NCBI RefSeq assembly: GCF_000069785.1
Contig: NC_010528.1
Span: 62,001-126,000 of the forward strand
Source of the DNA: Cupriavidus taiwanensis LMG 19424
Lineage (GTDB): Bacteria; Pseudomonadota; Gammaproteobacteria; Burkholderiales; Burkholderiaceae
Direction: 5' to 3'
DNA: 64,000 nt
In this document: positions 17,208 to 25,966 of the stretch, one piece after another
Numbering within the stretch: the stretch's first letter is position 1
How the letters are laid out: every line of letters starts with the position of its first letter
Program-made: the position numbers and the translations under genes
Notes under the pieces: model-generated
The model's database searches: none
What the model saw: the letters and a program-made list of their open reading frames with translations, nothing else
What the model was told of the DNA's origin: nothing

Positions 17208-17574
17208 GGATGAGGACGTGGGATAGGTAAAGGCCGGCATCGTGGCGGAGCCGGCGTGCTTGCCCGAATGGTACCTGTTCTTGCGGCTCGCCCCGGGGAC
17301 CGTGGCGGCCGACGCCCCCGCGCCACCGCACTGGCGCGGGCACGGCACGGATGTAGTAACCGGCTACTACCTGCGGGTCCGCTGGCGCGCTTATCATCCG
17401 CGGCACCGTATTTCCGGGAACAGGAAAACGGCGTTGCACCCTACCCGCCAGGGCCGGACCGGATCCGGCGCGCCGCAGCGGGCCGCATTTGTCGGGAATG
17501 CGTGAAGGTAGAAAAAGAAGACAAAAAAAGCCCCGCTTCGGCGGGGCATTTTTTTGGTGTCCGGGCCGGACCGC
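17208..17574. other. Intergenic region upstream of rfaE2
   Basis: No gene is seen in these 367 bases. The region carries an inverted repeat at 17353-17370 (GTAGTA-ACCGGC-TACTAC), possibly regulatory for rfaE2, and at its right end the hairpin terminator of the next minus-strand gene. Open frames present here lack ribosome sites and recognisable motifs. Confidence 0.5.
17528..17553 (-). terminator. Terminator downstream of the desaturase-like gene
   Basis: A 7-bp GC stem (17530-17536 with 17541-17547) with a TTCG loop, flanked by A-rich and T-rich tracts on both sides, so it can act in both directions. On the minus strand it lies 28 bases after the stop of the diiron protein gene. Confidence 0.85.
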
Positions 17575-18438
17575 TCAGGCTTGCGCCGGCCGGGCCGCGC
17601 CGGCGCCTTGCAGGCTCGCGTTCAGCTCCTTGCGGTAGCGGTTCAGGTCTTGCACGGTTTCAAAGGTGCGTTCGAACAGCAGCGACATGTTGTGCAGGAT
17701 CCGTTCGATGACCTTCTTCTCCCAGCCTTCGTCGAAGCGGATCTGCTCGTCCAGCCAGTGCTCGAGCCAGTCCGGGTCAGGCAGGCGCGACTGTACCGTG
17801 TCGTTGGGGAACAGCGCCTTGTTGACGTGCAGGTTGGTCGGGTGCAGCGGCTTCTCGGTGCGGCGCGCCGATGCCATCAGCACGCCGATCTTGGCGAAGG
17901 CCGCGCGCGCGCTGTCGCCGAACTGCGCCAGGTACTTCTTCATGTAGCGCAGGTACGCGCCGCCGTGGCGGGCTTCGTCCTGCGACAGGGTGCGGTAGAT
18001 GTGCTTGATCACCGGTTCGGTGTGCCATTCGGCGGCACGGCGGTACCAGTGGTTCAGGCGGATCTCGCCGCAGAAATGCAGCATCAGCGTTTCCAGCGGC
18101 GGCGCCGGATCGAACTCGAAGCGCACCGCGTGCAGTTCTTCCTCGGTCGGTACCAGGTCCGGCCGGAAGCGGCGCAGGTACTCCATCAGCACCAGCGAGT
18201 GCTTCTGTTCCTCGAAGAACCAGATGCTCATGAACGCCGAAAAGTCAGAGTCGTGGCGGTTGTCGCGCAGGAACATCTCGGTCGCGGGCAGGGCGGACCA
18301 TTCCGTGATCGCATTCATGCGAATGGTCTTGGCCTGGTCGTCCGTCAGCATGGTGGCGTCGAAGGACTCCCAGGGGATGTCCTTGTCCATGTGCCAGCGG
18401 ACGGCTTCCAACGATTTGAACAGTTCGGGGTAGAGCAT
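17575..18438 (-). CDS. Ferritin-like diiron protein, acyl-ACP-desaturase-like
   Basis: A 287-residue soluble helical protein. The diiron ligands are clear: an early glutamate in ITEWSALPATEMF, FEEQKH (ExxH), a glutamate in CGEIRLNHWYR, and DEARH (ExxH). The spacing is that of the plant-type acyl-carrier-protein desaturase/ferritin-like superfamily. Substrate and reaction are not shown by the sequence. It is alone on its transcript, with a terminator behind it. AT-rich sequence (about 18440-18500) upstream would hold its promoter. Confidence 0.8.
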   Translation of the reverse strand: MLYPELFKSLEAVRWHMDKDIPWESFDATMLTDDQAKTIRMNAITEWSALPATEMFLRDNRHDSDFSAFMSIWFFEEQKHSLVLMEYLRRFRPDLVPTEEELHAVRFEFDPAPPLETLMLHFCGEIRLNHWYRRAAEWHTEPVIKHIYRTLSQDEARHGGAYLRYMKKYLAQFGDSARAAFAKIGVLMASARRTEKPLHPTNLHVNKALFPNDTVQSRLPDPDWLEHWLDEQIRFDEGWEKKVIERILHNMSLLFERTFETVQDLNRYRKELNASLQGAGAARPAQA

Positions 18439-18639
18439 GGTAAGCCTTTGAAATTACGGGCAGATTCTACCAGATGCGAATTATTCTCTTCTCCTTTTTT
18501 AGGCGGGATCGGGGCAAATGCAACGGCTTGGAGGGGGTTGGCGGCCCGCTTTTGCATTTTCCGGGCGATCAGCGCCGCGGCGGCGCGGCAAAGCGCCGGC
18601 GCAGGCGCGCCCGGGATGGCTGCATGTGACGGCGGCGGC

Positions 18640-19917
18640 TCAGGGGGAAACGGCTTGCTCGGCGGCCCGGTCTCCCGCCCCCGGGGCCGCGGGCGCCGTG
18701 CCCGGCACGACGCCGTAGAGGAAGGCCGCCAGCTCGTCGGCCTGGGCCGCGGCGTCGCGCTCGCCCAGCGCGATCAGCGCCTGCGTGAAGGCCGGCTCGA
18801 ACAGCAGGTAGCTGGCGAAGGCGGCGCCGCGCGCCTCGGTGCCGCCCAGCGGCGCCAGCAGCGCGCGCACGGTGCGGGGCAACTGCTTCTGGTGTTCGGC
18901 GGCAATGGCCTCGATCGGCTCGCTGGGCGCTACCGTCATGACCTGCACCGGGCGCCAGCCTTCGCGGTCGCCGGCGACCTCGGGCATGCGTGCGAGCAGC
19001 CGGTTGATATGCTGCAGCCGTTCGAGGTCGGCGTTCAGGCCGTCGAGGAAGATGCTGGCCAGCGCCTGCCCGCCCACCTGCGCCAGCGACGGATAGCCGC
19101 CGCCGGGCATGGTGTCGAACCAGCCCGAGCGCTGCCGCGAGGCCGCGCCGATCGCCAGGATGCGCGAGGCGCCCAGGTGGATCGCCGGCGACAGCGGCGA
19201 CATCTGGCGCATGGTCCCGTCGCCGAACCACTCGTGGTGGCCGTCCAGCTCCAGCGGCATGGCCGGGAACAGGAACGGAATCGATGACGATGCCAGCAGG
19301 TGGTCCACCGTGATCTGCGCCGGCACCGCGATGCGCTGGCTGCGGTGCCACGGATGGATGCGGTGGTGCGACTGGTAGAAGGTCACATGGCGCCCGGTGC
19401 TGTACGACAGCGCCGTGACCGCGAACGCCTGCAGCGCGCCGCTGTCCAGGCTTGCCTGCACCCGCGCTGGCTCGAACAGCTCGCCCAGCATGCTGCCCAG
19501 CGGGGTGTTGTCGAACAGGGCGCGCGGCGCGCGCCGCTGCGTGACCCAGCCCAGGGCCAGCGTCGACAGCCAGCGCGCCCCCGACACCCCCACGCGCAGC
19601 ACATCGGTGCGGTAGACCTCGTCGGCATGGATGCTGTGCCAGAGCGCGCCGAGGCTCTGCGTGGCGGCCTGGAAGTCGCCCGCGTGGATGGCCAGCCCCG
19701 CGCCGTTGATGGCCCCGGCCGAGGTGCCCGCGATGATGCCGAACGGCAGCGCCGCCTGCACCTTGCCGAGGCGCGCGGCGATGCGCGCCACGCCGTTGAG
19801 CACGCCGGCCTGGTAGGCGGCGCGGGCGCCGCCGCCCATCATGATCAGGGCGGTGGCCGCGGGGTTGGGACCGGAGGCGGGCGCCGCGGGGGGCAGCGGC
19901 AGGGAATCGCGATGCAT
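18640..19917 (-). CDS. Patatin-like phospholipase
   Basis: A 425-residue serine hydrolase of the patatin family, which cleaves acyl chains from lipids. The oxyanion-hole motif GGGARAAYQAG (28-38), the nucleophile in GTSAG (Ser66) and the dyad aspartate in FGDGT (Asp233) are all present. There is no clear signal peptide, so it is probably cytoplasmic. The ATG at 19917 is chosen because the conserved domain begins just after it. It follows phaM by 37 bases on the same strand and may be cotranscribed. Confidence 0.88.
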   Translation of the reverse strand: MHRDSLPLPPAAPASGPNPAATALIMMGGGARAAYQAGVLNGVARIAARLGKVQAALPFGIIAGTSAGAINGAGLAIHAGDFQAATQSLGALWHSIHADEVYRTDVLRVGVSGARWLSTLALGWVTQRRAPRALFDNTPLGSMLGELFEPARVQASLDSGALQAFAVTALSYSTGRHVTFYQSHHRIHPWHRSQRIAVPAQITVDHLLASSSIPFLFPAMPLELDGHHEWFGDGTMRQMSPLSPAIHLGASRILAIGAASRQRSGWFDTMPGGGYPSLAQVGGQALASIFLDGLNADLERLQHINRLLARMPEVAGDREGWRPVQVMTVAPSEPIEAIAAEHQKQLPRTVRALLAPLGGTEARGAAFASYLLFEPAFTQALIALGERDAAAQADELAAFLYGVVPGTAPAAPGAGDRAAEQAVSP

Positions 19918-19954
19918 GGGTGGTTTCGGGAAGGGGGCGTCGGGCACCGCGGGA

Positions 19955-20764
19955 TCAGTTGGTGACGCTGCCCCCGGCGCCGTTGTTGCTGCCGTTGCCG
20001 CTGCCCTCGCCGCCCTCGCTGTCCTTCCGGGCCGGTTTGGCATTGGCCGATTTCCGGGCAGCCGCCTTCTTCGCCGGCGCCTTCTTCGCGGCAGGCCTGG
20101 CGGTGCCGGCCGAAGGCGCCTTGCCTGCTGCGGCGGGTTTCGGTGTCTCTGGGGCGGCCTGCGCGGCGCCCGCTGGCGCGGCAGCGGCGGCAGCACCGGT
20201 AGCGCCAAAGCCGCCCATGCCGAACGGCACCATGCTGGCCGCGGCGGCACTGCTGGCAATCTGGTTGAACTGCTGTTGCAGCATGTCCCACCACAGCGCG
20301 GCGTTGGGCGCCGGGGCGGCATCGGCCGCATCGCCTTCATCGGCAGCCGCCTGGGCGGGCTCGGCCGCCGGCGGCTCGGCCGGCGCGCCGCCGCCGCTGC
20401 CGGTATCGGCGCCGGTGCGTTGCGGCGCCTCGGCGCTGGGCGCGTTGGCCGCGCGCGCGACGTTTTCCATCGCCGACTGCATCGCCTCGGGCGACAGGGC
20501 GTTGCCGAAGGTCTGCAGCGCCACCAGCGTGGCGCGCTGCACTTCCAGGCCCTGGATGGTGGTGCGCAGCAGGTTGGTATTGAGCTGCAGCCAGCTTTCC
20601 ACCGCCTTCAGGTCGGCGATGCGCTTGTCGAGGTCTTCCAGGTCCATCGGCGGCGTCATGGCCTGCAGACCGGGCATCAGGCCGGCGGGCATGCCGGCGC
20701 CGCCGCCCCAGAGCCTGCGCATGAAGTCGAAGCCGTTGGTGAAATCGGGAATCTGTCCGAACAT
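19955..20764 (-). CDS. phaM: Polyhydroxybutyrate granule-associated protein PhaM
   Basis: PhaM activates PHB synthase PhaC1 and tethers granules to the nucleoid, as shown in Ralstonia eutropha. The 269-residue protein starts MFGQIPDFTNGFDFMRRLWG, with a conserved helical domain to about residue 95 (LDKRIADLKAVESWLQLN). A low-complexity alanine/proline middle follows, then a lysine-rich tail (AAKKAPAKKAAARKSANAK) like histone H1, which binds DNA. The identity rests on my memory of the family and its genus restriction; no alignment was run. Confidence 0.85.
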   Translation of the reverse strand: MFGQIPDFTNGFDFMRRLWGGGAGMPAGLMPGLQAMTPPMDLEDLDKRIADLKAVESWLQLNTNLLRTTIQGLEVQRATLVALQTFGNALSPEAMQSAMENVARAANAPSAEAPQRTGADTGSGGGAPAEPPAAEPAQAAADEGDAADAAPAPNAALWWDMLQQQFNQIASSAAAASMVPFGMGGFGATGAAAAAAPAGAAQAAPETPKPAAAGKAPSAGTARPAAKKAPAKKAAARKSANAKPARKDSEGGEGSGNGSNNGAGGSVTN

Positions 20765-20829
20765 GGTCGCGCGCTCCGTGTGCGGCGCAGCCCGGTGCCC
20801 GGACCTCCGGGAGCGCGGCTGCGCCGTCG

Positions 20830-21663
20830 TTACCTGAACTGAGGCGGCCGCTTTTCGCGCAGGCTCGCCATGCCTTCGTGCACGTCGGGGCCGGCAAAAC
20901 CCATGAATTCGAGCGCCAGCGAGGTATCGAAAGCGGGGCCGGCCATGCGCAGCCAGTTGTTGAGGGCGTACTTGGTCCAGCGGATCGCGCTCTGCGATCC
21001 CGCGGCCAGCCGGTTGGCCACCTCGAAGGCGCGCGCCACCAGTTCGTCCTCATCCACCGCCAGCGAGACCAGGCCGATCCGCTCGGCCTCTTCGCCGCTG
21101 ACCGACTCGCACAGCATCAGATAGTACTTGGCCTTGGCCATTCCGCACAGCAGCGGCCACACGATCGCGGCATGGTCGCCCGCGGCCACGCCCAGCCGGG
21201 TATGGCCGTCGACGATGCGCGCGGTCTTCGCCGCGATCGAGATATCGGCCAGCAGGCCCGCCACCAGCCCGGCGCCGACGGCCGGGCCGTGCATCGCCGA
21301 GACCACCGGCTTGTCGCAATTGATGACGTTGTAGACCAGGTCGCGCGCCTCGTGCCAGACCCGGGTGCGGGTGTCGAAGTCGTTGGCCATGTCCTCGACC
21401 AGCGCCAGGTCGCCGCCGGCGGAAAAGCCCTTGCCCTCGCCGCGGATCAGCGCCACGCGCACGTCGGGATCGGCGGAGACGTCGCGCCAGATTTCGGCCA
21501 GCTCGCGGTGCATGTTGGCGTCCGCGGTGGCCAGCTTCTGGTTGGCCGACTGGGCCGCGCCCATGACGATTTCGAGGATCGGGCCGTGGCGGCGCAGGGT
21601 CAGCGCGCGGTAGCGCGCGTAGCGCGGGGACAGGGCGGCGGTATCAGCGGTGGAAGTGGTCAT
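20830..21663 (-). CDS. Enoyl-CoA hydratase/isomerase family protein
   Basis: A 277-residue crotonase-fold protein. The oxyanion-hole segments are visible ([20 protein letters not shown] and [20 protein letters not shown]). The usual second catalytic glutamate region reads [20 protein letters not shown], where an aspartate (GDH) replaces the expected glutamate, so the exact reaction is uncertain. The ATG at 21663 has AAAAGG upstream; a frame upstream to 21705 is unlikely. A palindromic operator lies 43-69 bases before the start. Confidence 0.85.
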   Translation of the reverse strand: MTTSTADTAALSPRYARYRALTLRRHGPILEIVMGAAQSANQKLATADANMHRELAEIWRDVSADPDVRVALIRGEGKGFSAGGDLALVEDMANDFDTRTRVWHEARDLVYNVINCDKPVVSAMHGPAVGAGLVAGLLADISIAAKTARIVDGHTRLGVAAGDHAAIVWPLLCGMAKAKYYLMLCESVSGEEAERIGLVSLAVDEDELVARAFEVANRLAAGSQSAIRWTKYALNNWLRMAGPAFDTSLALEFMGFAGPDVHEGMASLREKRPPQFR

Positions 21664-21705
21664 GGGGGCCTTTTCAGTGGACGCCAGCGCTGGCGCCGCA
21701 AGCAT

Positions 21706-21732
21706 GGTTAATTTACCAACCGATCGGTCGGT
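21706..21732. promoter_or_regulatory. Two overlapping palindromes upstream of the enoyl-CoA hydratase gene
   Basis: GGTTAATTTACC (21706-21717) is a 12-bp palindrome with one mismatched pair and resembles a sequence in the IclR promoter at 23958-23969. It overlaps an 18-bp palindrome (21715-21732, ACCAACCGATCGGTCGGT) with one mismatched pair around CGATCG, of the kind bound by TetR-family regulators of acyl-CoA genes. Both lie in the AT-rich hydratase promoter. Confidence 0.5.
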
Positions 21733-21781
21733 TAATTATATGCAAATCCGGCGCCCGCTTGCGTCCCCGGCCCCGCGGGCC

Positions 21782-22762
21782 TCAGGGCGCGGCCACCACC
21801 TGGTCGATCGCGCCGAATACCGAATGCCCTTGCGCATCGAACATCTCGATCTTGACCGCGTCGCCGAACTTCATGAATTCGGTGACCGGCTTGCCTTCGT
21901 CGATGGTCTCGAGCATGCGTTTCTCGGCGATGCAGCAGTAGCCCTTCTTGCGGTCGACGTTGGAGATCGTGCCCGAGCCGACGATGCTGCCGGCGCGCAC
22001 ATTGCGGGTCTTGCAGATATGGGCGATCAACTGGCCGAAGTCGAACACCATGTCGGTGCCGCAGTCGGGCTGGCCGACCTTCTTGCTGTTCCAGTGCACT
22101 GTCATCGGCAGGTGGACCTTGCGCTCGCGCCAGGCCTCGCCGAGCTCGTCCGGGGTGACCGCCACCGGCGAGAACGCGGTGGCCGGCTTGCTCTGGAAGA
22201 AGCCGAAGCCCTTGCCCAGCTCGGCCGGGATCAGGTTGCGCAGCGAGACGTCGTTGGCCAGCATCACCAGCCGGATGGCCTCGCCGGCCTGTTCCGGGGT
22301 GGCGCCCATCTTCACGTCGCCGGTAATCACCGCCACTTCGGCCTCGAAGTCGATGCCGAAGGCCTCGCTGGCGCAGACGATGTCGTCATGCGGGCCCAGG
22401 AAATCGTCGGAGCCGCCCTGGTACATCAGCGGATCGGTCCAGAACTCGGGCGGCATCTCGGCGCCGCGCGCCTTGCGCACCAGCTCGACATGGTTGACGT
22501 AGGCCGAGCCGTCGGCCCACTGGTAGGCGCGCGGCAGCGGCGCCATGCAATCCTTCGGCACGAACGGGAACGGATGGCGCGCGCGGCCGCCGTTGAGCGC
22601 GTCGTACAGGTCCTGCAGCTGCGGTGCGTAGAACTGCCAGTCGTCGAGCACGGTCTGCAGCTTGCCGGCGATGTCGGTGGCGTAGTGCGCGGTCTTCAGG
22701 TCGCGCGACACGACCACCAGCTGGCCGTCGCGCGAACCGTCCTTCAGGGTTGCGAGTTTCAT
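21782..22762 (-). CDS. Fumarylacetoacetate hydrolase family protein
   Basis: A 326-residue protein of the FAA-hydrolase fold, which cleaves or hydrates beta-diketo or enol acids with a divalent metal. The metal site is formed by FEAEVAVITGD (Glu-x-Glu) with a later aspartate, and the family motif SLRNLIPAELGKGFGFFQSK is clear. C-terminal GSIVGSGTISN is also typical. Homologues are annotated as fumarylacetoacetase or 2-keto-4-pentenoate hydratase; its true substrate cannot be told. The ATG is preceded by a weak ribosome site. Confidence 0.88.
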   Translation of the reverse strand: MKLATLKDGSRDGQLVVVSRDLKTAHYATDIAGKLQTVLDDWQFYAPQLQDLYDALNGGRARHPFPFVPKDCMAPLPRAYQWADGSAYVNHVELVRKARGAEMPPEFWTDPLMYQGGSDDFLGPHDDIVCASEAFGIDFEAEVAVITGDVKMGATPEQAGEAIRLVMLANDVSLRNLIPAELGKGFGFFQSKPATAFSPVAVTPDELGEAWRERKVHLPMTVHWNSKKVGQPDCGTDMVFDFGQLIAHICKTRNVRAGSIVGSGTISNVDRKKGYCCIAEKRMLETIDEGKPVTEFMKFGDAVKIEMFDAQGHSVFGAIDQVVAAP

Positions 22763-22838
22763 GGGGTACGGTATGGGAGCAGGGGCGCCTGCCGGGCAGG
22801 CGCAATGGCCGCTAGTCTAACGCGGCGCCGCGCGCGGT

Positions 22839-23837
22839 TCAGTCGACGGTGATGCCCTTGGCCTTGATCAGCTTGCCCCAGCGCTCGGCCTCGGCGCGCG
22901 CATAGCTGGCGAATTCCTCGGGCGTGCTCGACACCGCTTCCACGCCCACGCCTTCCAGCTTTTTCTGTACCTCGGGCGTCTTCAGCGCCTTGACCAGCTC
23001 GGCGTTCAGCCGCGTGACCACCGCCTTGGGCGTGCCCGCCGGCGCCACCATGCCTTGCCAGGCGTAGGCCTCGAAGCCGGCCACGCCGCCTTCGGCGACC
23101 GTCGGCACGCTCGGCAGCACGGTGAGCCGTCTGGGCGTGGCCACGCCCAGCGCGCGCAGCTTGCCGGCCTGCACGTTCTGCTGGCCCGAGGCCAGGTCCA
23201 GGAACATCAGGTCGACCTGGCCCGCCAGCAGGTCCTGCACCGCGGGCGCGGCGCCCTTGTAGGGCACATGCGTCATCTTTACCCGGGTCTGGTCCATGAA
23301 CAGTTCCATCGCCAGATGGTGCGGGCTGCCCGCGCCCGGCGAGGCAAAATTGACCTTGCCCGGATGCTTCTGCGCATAGTCGATCGCTTCTTTCAGCGTG
23401 CGCGCGGGGAAGTTCGGGTTGGCCACCAGCACCAGCGGAAAGCGCGCCAGCTGGCCGATGTAGACGAAGTCCTTGTCGGCGTTGTACGGCAGCTTCTTGT
23501 ACAGCGACGGATTGGCGGCGAGCGTGGCGGTATCGGCGGTCAGCACGGTGTAGCCGTCGGGCTTGGCATGCGCCACCGCATCGGCGCCCACGATGGTGGC
23601 GGCGCCCGGCCGGTTGTCGATCACCACCTGCTTGCCCAGCCCCGGCGTGATTGCCTGGGCCACGGTGCGCGCCACCACGTCGGTGCCGCCGCCGGCGGGG
23701 TAGGGCACCACCCAGCGGATCGGCTGCGACGGCCAGTTGTCGGCGCGCGCGGGCGCGCTGGCGGTGCCCAGCAGGGCGAGCAGGGGAACGGCGCTCAGGG
23801 CGGCAAGGACGGGGCGGAAGTAGCCAGGGGGGCGCAT
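22839..23837 (-). CDS. Bug-family tripartite tricarboxylate transporter substrate-binding protein
   Basis: A 332-residue periplasmic solute-binding protein. Residues 1-32 are a signal peptide (RPVLAALSAVPLLALLGTAS, then APARA) and the mature part begins DNWPSQPIRWVVPYPAGGGT, the Bug hallmark. Further on it has NRPGAATIVGADAVAHAKPD and HVPYKGAAPAVQDLLAG. Bug proteins bind carboxylates. The ATG at 23837 has GGAGACC seven bases upstream. No TctA/TctB membrane genes are nearby, as is common for orphan Bug proteins. The divergent IclR gene is its likely regulator. Confidence 0.93.
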   Translation of the reverse strand: MRPPGYFRPVLAALSAVPLLALLGTASAPARADNWPSQPIRWVVPYPAGGGTDVVARTVAQAITPGLGKQVVIDNRPGAATIVGADAVAHAKPDGYTVLTADTATLAANPSLYKKLPYNADKDFVYIGQLARFPLVLVANPNFPARTLKEAIDYAQKHPGKVNFASPGAGSPHHLAMELFMDQTRVKMTHVPYKGAAPAVQDLLAGQVDLMFLDLASGQQNVQAGKLRALGVATPRRLTVLPSVPTVAEGGVAGFEAYAWQGMVAPAGTPKAVVTRLNAELVKALKTPEVQKKLEGVGVEAVSSTPEEFASYARAEAERWGKLIKAKGITVD

Positions 23838-23936
23838 CGGTGGTCTCCATGGTAAAACGGGGCCCGGCTCGGCGGGCAGCACATGCGCCGCGCCGGACAG
23901 GTCTGTGGCGAAGAAAGTCTACCGAGCGCTTAAAAA

Positions 23937-23969
23937 TTGGTAAATCGATTTCGCTATAGTAAATTTACC
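23937..23969. promoter_or_regulatory. Inverted repeat in the Bug/IclR divergent promoter
   Basis: GGTAAAT (23939-23945) is mirrored by ATTTACC (23963-23969) across 17 bases, and the right half contains the perfect palindrome GTAAATTTAC (23959-23968). It lies between the Bug start (23837) and the IclR start (24017) in AT-rich DNA. It is a good candidate for the IclR operator. Confidence 0.5.
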
Positions 23970-24016
23970 TAGGATTTTTCCCTCCCCAGCCCGCAACCAG
24001 ACGCCCTGCCACCCGC

Positions 24017-24850
24017 ATGTCAGAGATCGAAGAAGAAGACGCCAAGCTGCGTTCCGGCATCCAGTCCATCGAGGTGGGCTTCAGGCTGCTGCAGGCGCTG
24101 GCGGCATCGCCGCGCGCCATGATGCTGCGCGACCTGGCCGCCGCCGCCGACATGAACCCGGCCAAGGCCCATCGCTACCTGGTCAGCTTCATGCGGCTGG
24201 GCGCGGTGGCGCAGGATCCGGTGAGCGGGCGCTATGACCTCGGGCCGTTCGCCTTGCAACTCGGGCTGGCGGGCCTGAACCGACTCGATCCGGTCAAGAA
24301 GGCGCGCCCGATCCTGTCGCAGCTGCGCGACGAACTGGACCTGACCGCCGGCATTGCCGTGTGGGGCAACCACGGTCCCACGGTAGTGCACTGGGAAGAA
24401 TCCAGCCATCCGGTCACGGTCAGTTTGCGCCTGGGCGACGTGATGCCGATGCTGAACTCGGCCACCGGCCGGCTTTACGGCGCCTACCTGCCGCGCAAGC
24501 AGACGCTGCCGCTGATCGAGCGCGAGCTGGGCGCGCGCGGCCATGACGTCATGCCTGACATGCCGCGCACGCTGGCCGACTACGACGCAATCTGCGCCGA
24601 GGTGCGCAAGCACGGTGCCGCGCGCACGCTCGGCGGCGTGCTGCCGGGCATCAATGCGTTCTCGATGCCGGTGTTCGACGCCAACGGCCATCTCGCCATG
24701 GGACTGATCGTGCTGGGCGCGCAAAGCATATTCGATGCAGAATGGGGCGGTACGATGGATCGCCGCGTGCGCGCCATCGCCCAACAGCTCTCATCGGAAC
24801 TCGGCTACCTTGGTGCCGCCACCCTGGCCGGACAAACCGGCCCCGCCTGA
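24017..24850 (+). CDS. IclR-family transcriptional regulator
   Basis: A 277-residue regulator. The N-terminal winged helix is at about 15-75 (GIQSIEVGFRLLQALAASPR, LRDLAAAADMNPAKAHRYLV) and the effector-binding GAF-like IclR domain runs from about 90 to 265 (GIAVWGNHGPTVVHWEE, SATGRLYGAYLP). It is divergent from the Bug gene and probably controls it and perhaps the two catabolic genes beyond. The effector is unknown, perhaps a carboxylate taken up by the Bug system. Confidence 0.92.
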   Translation: MSEIEEEDAKLRSGIQSIEVGFRLLQALAASPRAMMLRDLAAAADMNPAKAHRYLVSFMRLGAVAQDPVSGRYDLGPFALQLGLAGLNRLDPVKKARPILSQLRDELDLTAGIAVWGNHGPTVVHWEESSHPVTVSLRLGDVMPMLNSATGRLYGAYLPRKQTLPLIERELGARGHDVMPDMPRTLADYDAICAEVRKHGAARTLGGVLPGINAFSMPVFDANGHLAMGLIVLGAQSIFDAEWGGTMDRRVRAIAQQLSSELGYLGAATLAGQTGPA

Positions 24851-25916
24851 ACCAGACGCCCGGCGCGGCGCGGATCCGCGCGTCTGGCGCCGGCGCCGCT
24901 GGATCTTTGTGATTGCGCTGGTGCTGCTGGTCCACCTGCTGGCGGTGGTGGGGCTGGTGCGCATGCCCGGTCCGCTGATCCCGGTCGACGTCAGCAACAC
25001 GCCCACGCTGGAAGCCGTGCTGCTGCCGCCGCCGGCGCCACCGGCCCCACCGAAGCCGAGGCCGATCGCCCGCGCGCCGCGTCCGCAGCCCAAGCCCGCG
25101 GCGCCGCGCGCCGAACCCGAAGTGCCGGCCCCGGCCCCCGAGCCGGCGCCGCCGCTCGCCACCAGCCCGCAGGGCACTGCCGCGATGGCTGCCGGTAGCG
25201 GCGGCGAAGGCAGCGCGGCAGCGCCCGCCGCCGCCGCGCCGGCTCCGTCCGGCGGGCCGCAGGGCGGCGTCAACGGCGTGCGCTACAGCGCGCCCCCGTC
25301 GGCAACCATGCACTACGCCAGCTTCGTCAACGGCGTGCAGAACCCGGACGGCCTGATCCGCTGGGAGCAGGACGGCAGCCGCTACCGCCTGGCCGTCGAG
25401 ACCCGCGTGCTGTGGTTCCGCTTCGCCTTCCAGAGCAGCGGCGCGCTGGCCGAGCAGGGGCTGCTGCCGGAGCGCTACGAAGAGCGCCGCCGCAACAAGG
25501 TCGAGGCCTCGCGCATCGACGCCGCGGCGGGTACCGTGGCCTTTGCCTCGGGCGCGCAGGCGCCGTTCCCGCCCGGCGCGCAGGACCGCTTCAGCGTTTT
25601 CCTGCAACTGGTGGGGCTGGTGCGCGGCAATCCGCAGCGCTATGTCACGCCCGGTGTGACGGAATCGTTCCAGGTGGCGGACACCCGGGATGTCGAACCC
25701 ATGCAAGTGCAGTATGTTGGAGAGGTCGAACTCGACACCGGCCAGGGCGTGGTCCGCGCCAAGCACTTCGTGCGGCTGCCGCGCCGCGCCAACGACAGGC
25801 GCCGCGTCGAGGTCTGGCTGGCACAGTCGCTGGGCTGGATGCCGGTGCGGTTGCGCCAGACCGAGCCCGACGGCACGCAGATCGACCTGGTGTACCGCGG
25901 CAAGGAAGGACCGTAG
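24813..25916 (+). CDS. DUF3108 domain-containing protein with TonB-like N-terminus
   Basis: A protein of about 367 residues. A basic stretch (VWRRRRW) precedes one membrane segment (IFVIALVLLVHLLAVVGLV), then a long proline/alanine-rich linker with PKPRPIARAPRPQPKPA, like TonB, and a C-terminal DUF3108 domain (about 165-365). The start is uncertain: the GTG at 24813 overlaps the IclR gene by 38 bases, while the first ATG of the frame at 24735 would overlap by 116. The architecture implies an inner-membrane anchor with a periplasmic beta-rich domain. Function unknown. Confidence 0.78.
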   Translation: MPPPWPDKPAPPEPDARRGADPRVWRRRRWIFVIALVLLVHLLAVVGLVRMPGPLIPVDVSNTPTLEAVLLPPPAPPAPPKPRPIARAPRPQPKPAAPRAEPEVPAPAPEPAPPLATSPQGTAAMAAGSGGEGSAAAPAAAAPAPSGGPQGGVNGVRYSAPPSATMHYASFVNGVQNPDGLIRWEQDGSRYRLAVETRVLWFRFAFQSSGALAEQGLLPERYEERRRNKVEASRIDAAAGTVAFASGAQAPFPPGAQDRFSVFLQLVGLVRGNPQRYVTPGVTESFQVADTRDVEPMQVQYVGEVELDTGQGVVRAKHFVRLPRRANDRRRVEVWLAQSLGWMPVRLRQTEPDGTQIDLVYRGKEGP

Positions 25917-25966
25917 CCGCCGGTTTGCGCATTCCCATGCAGGCTTGACCGAAAGGAGTCCCAGCC

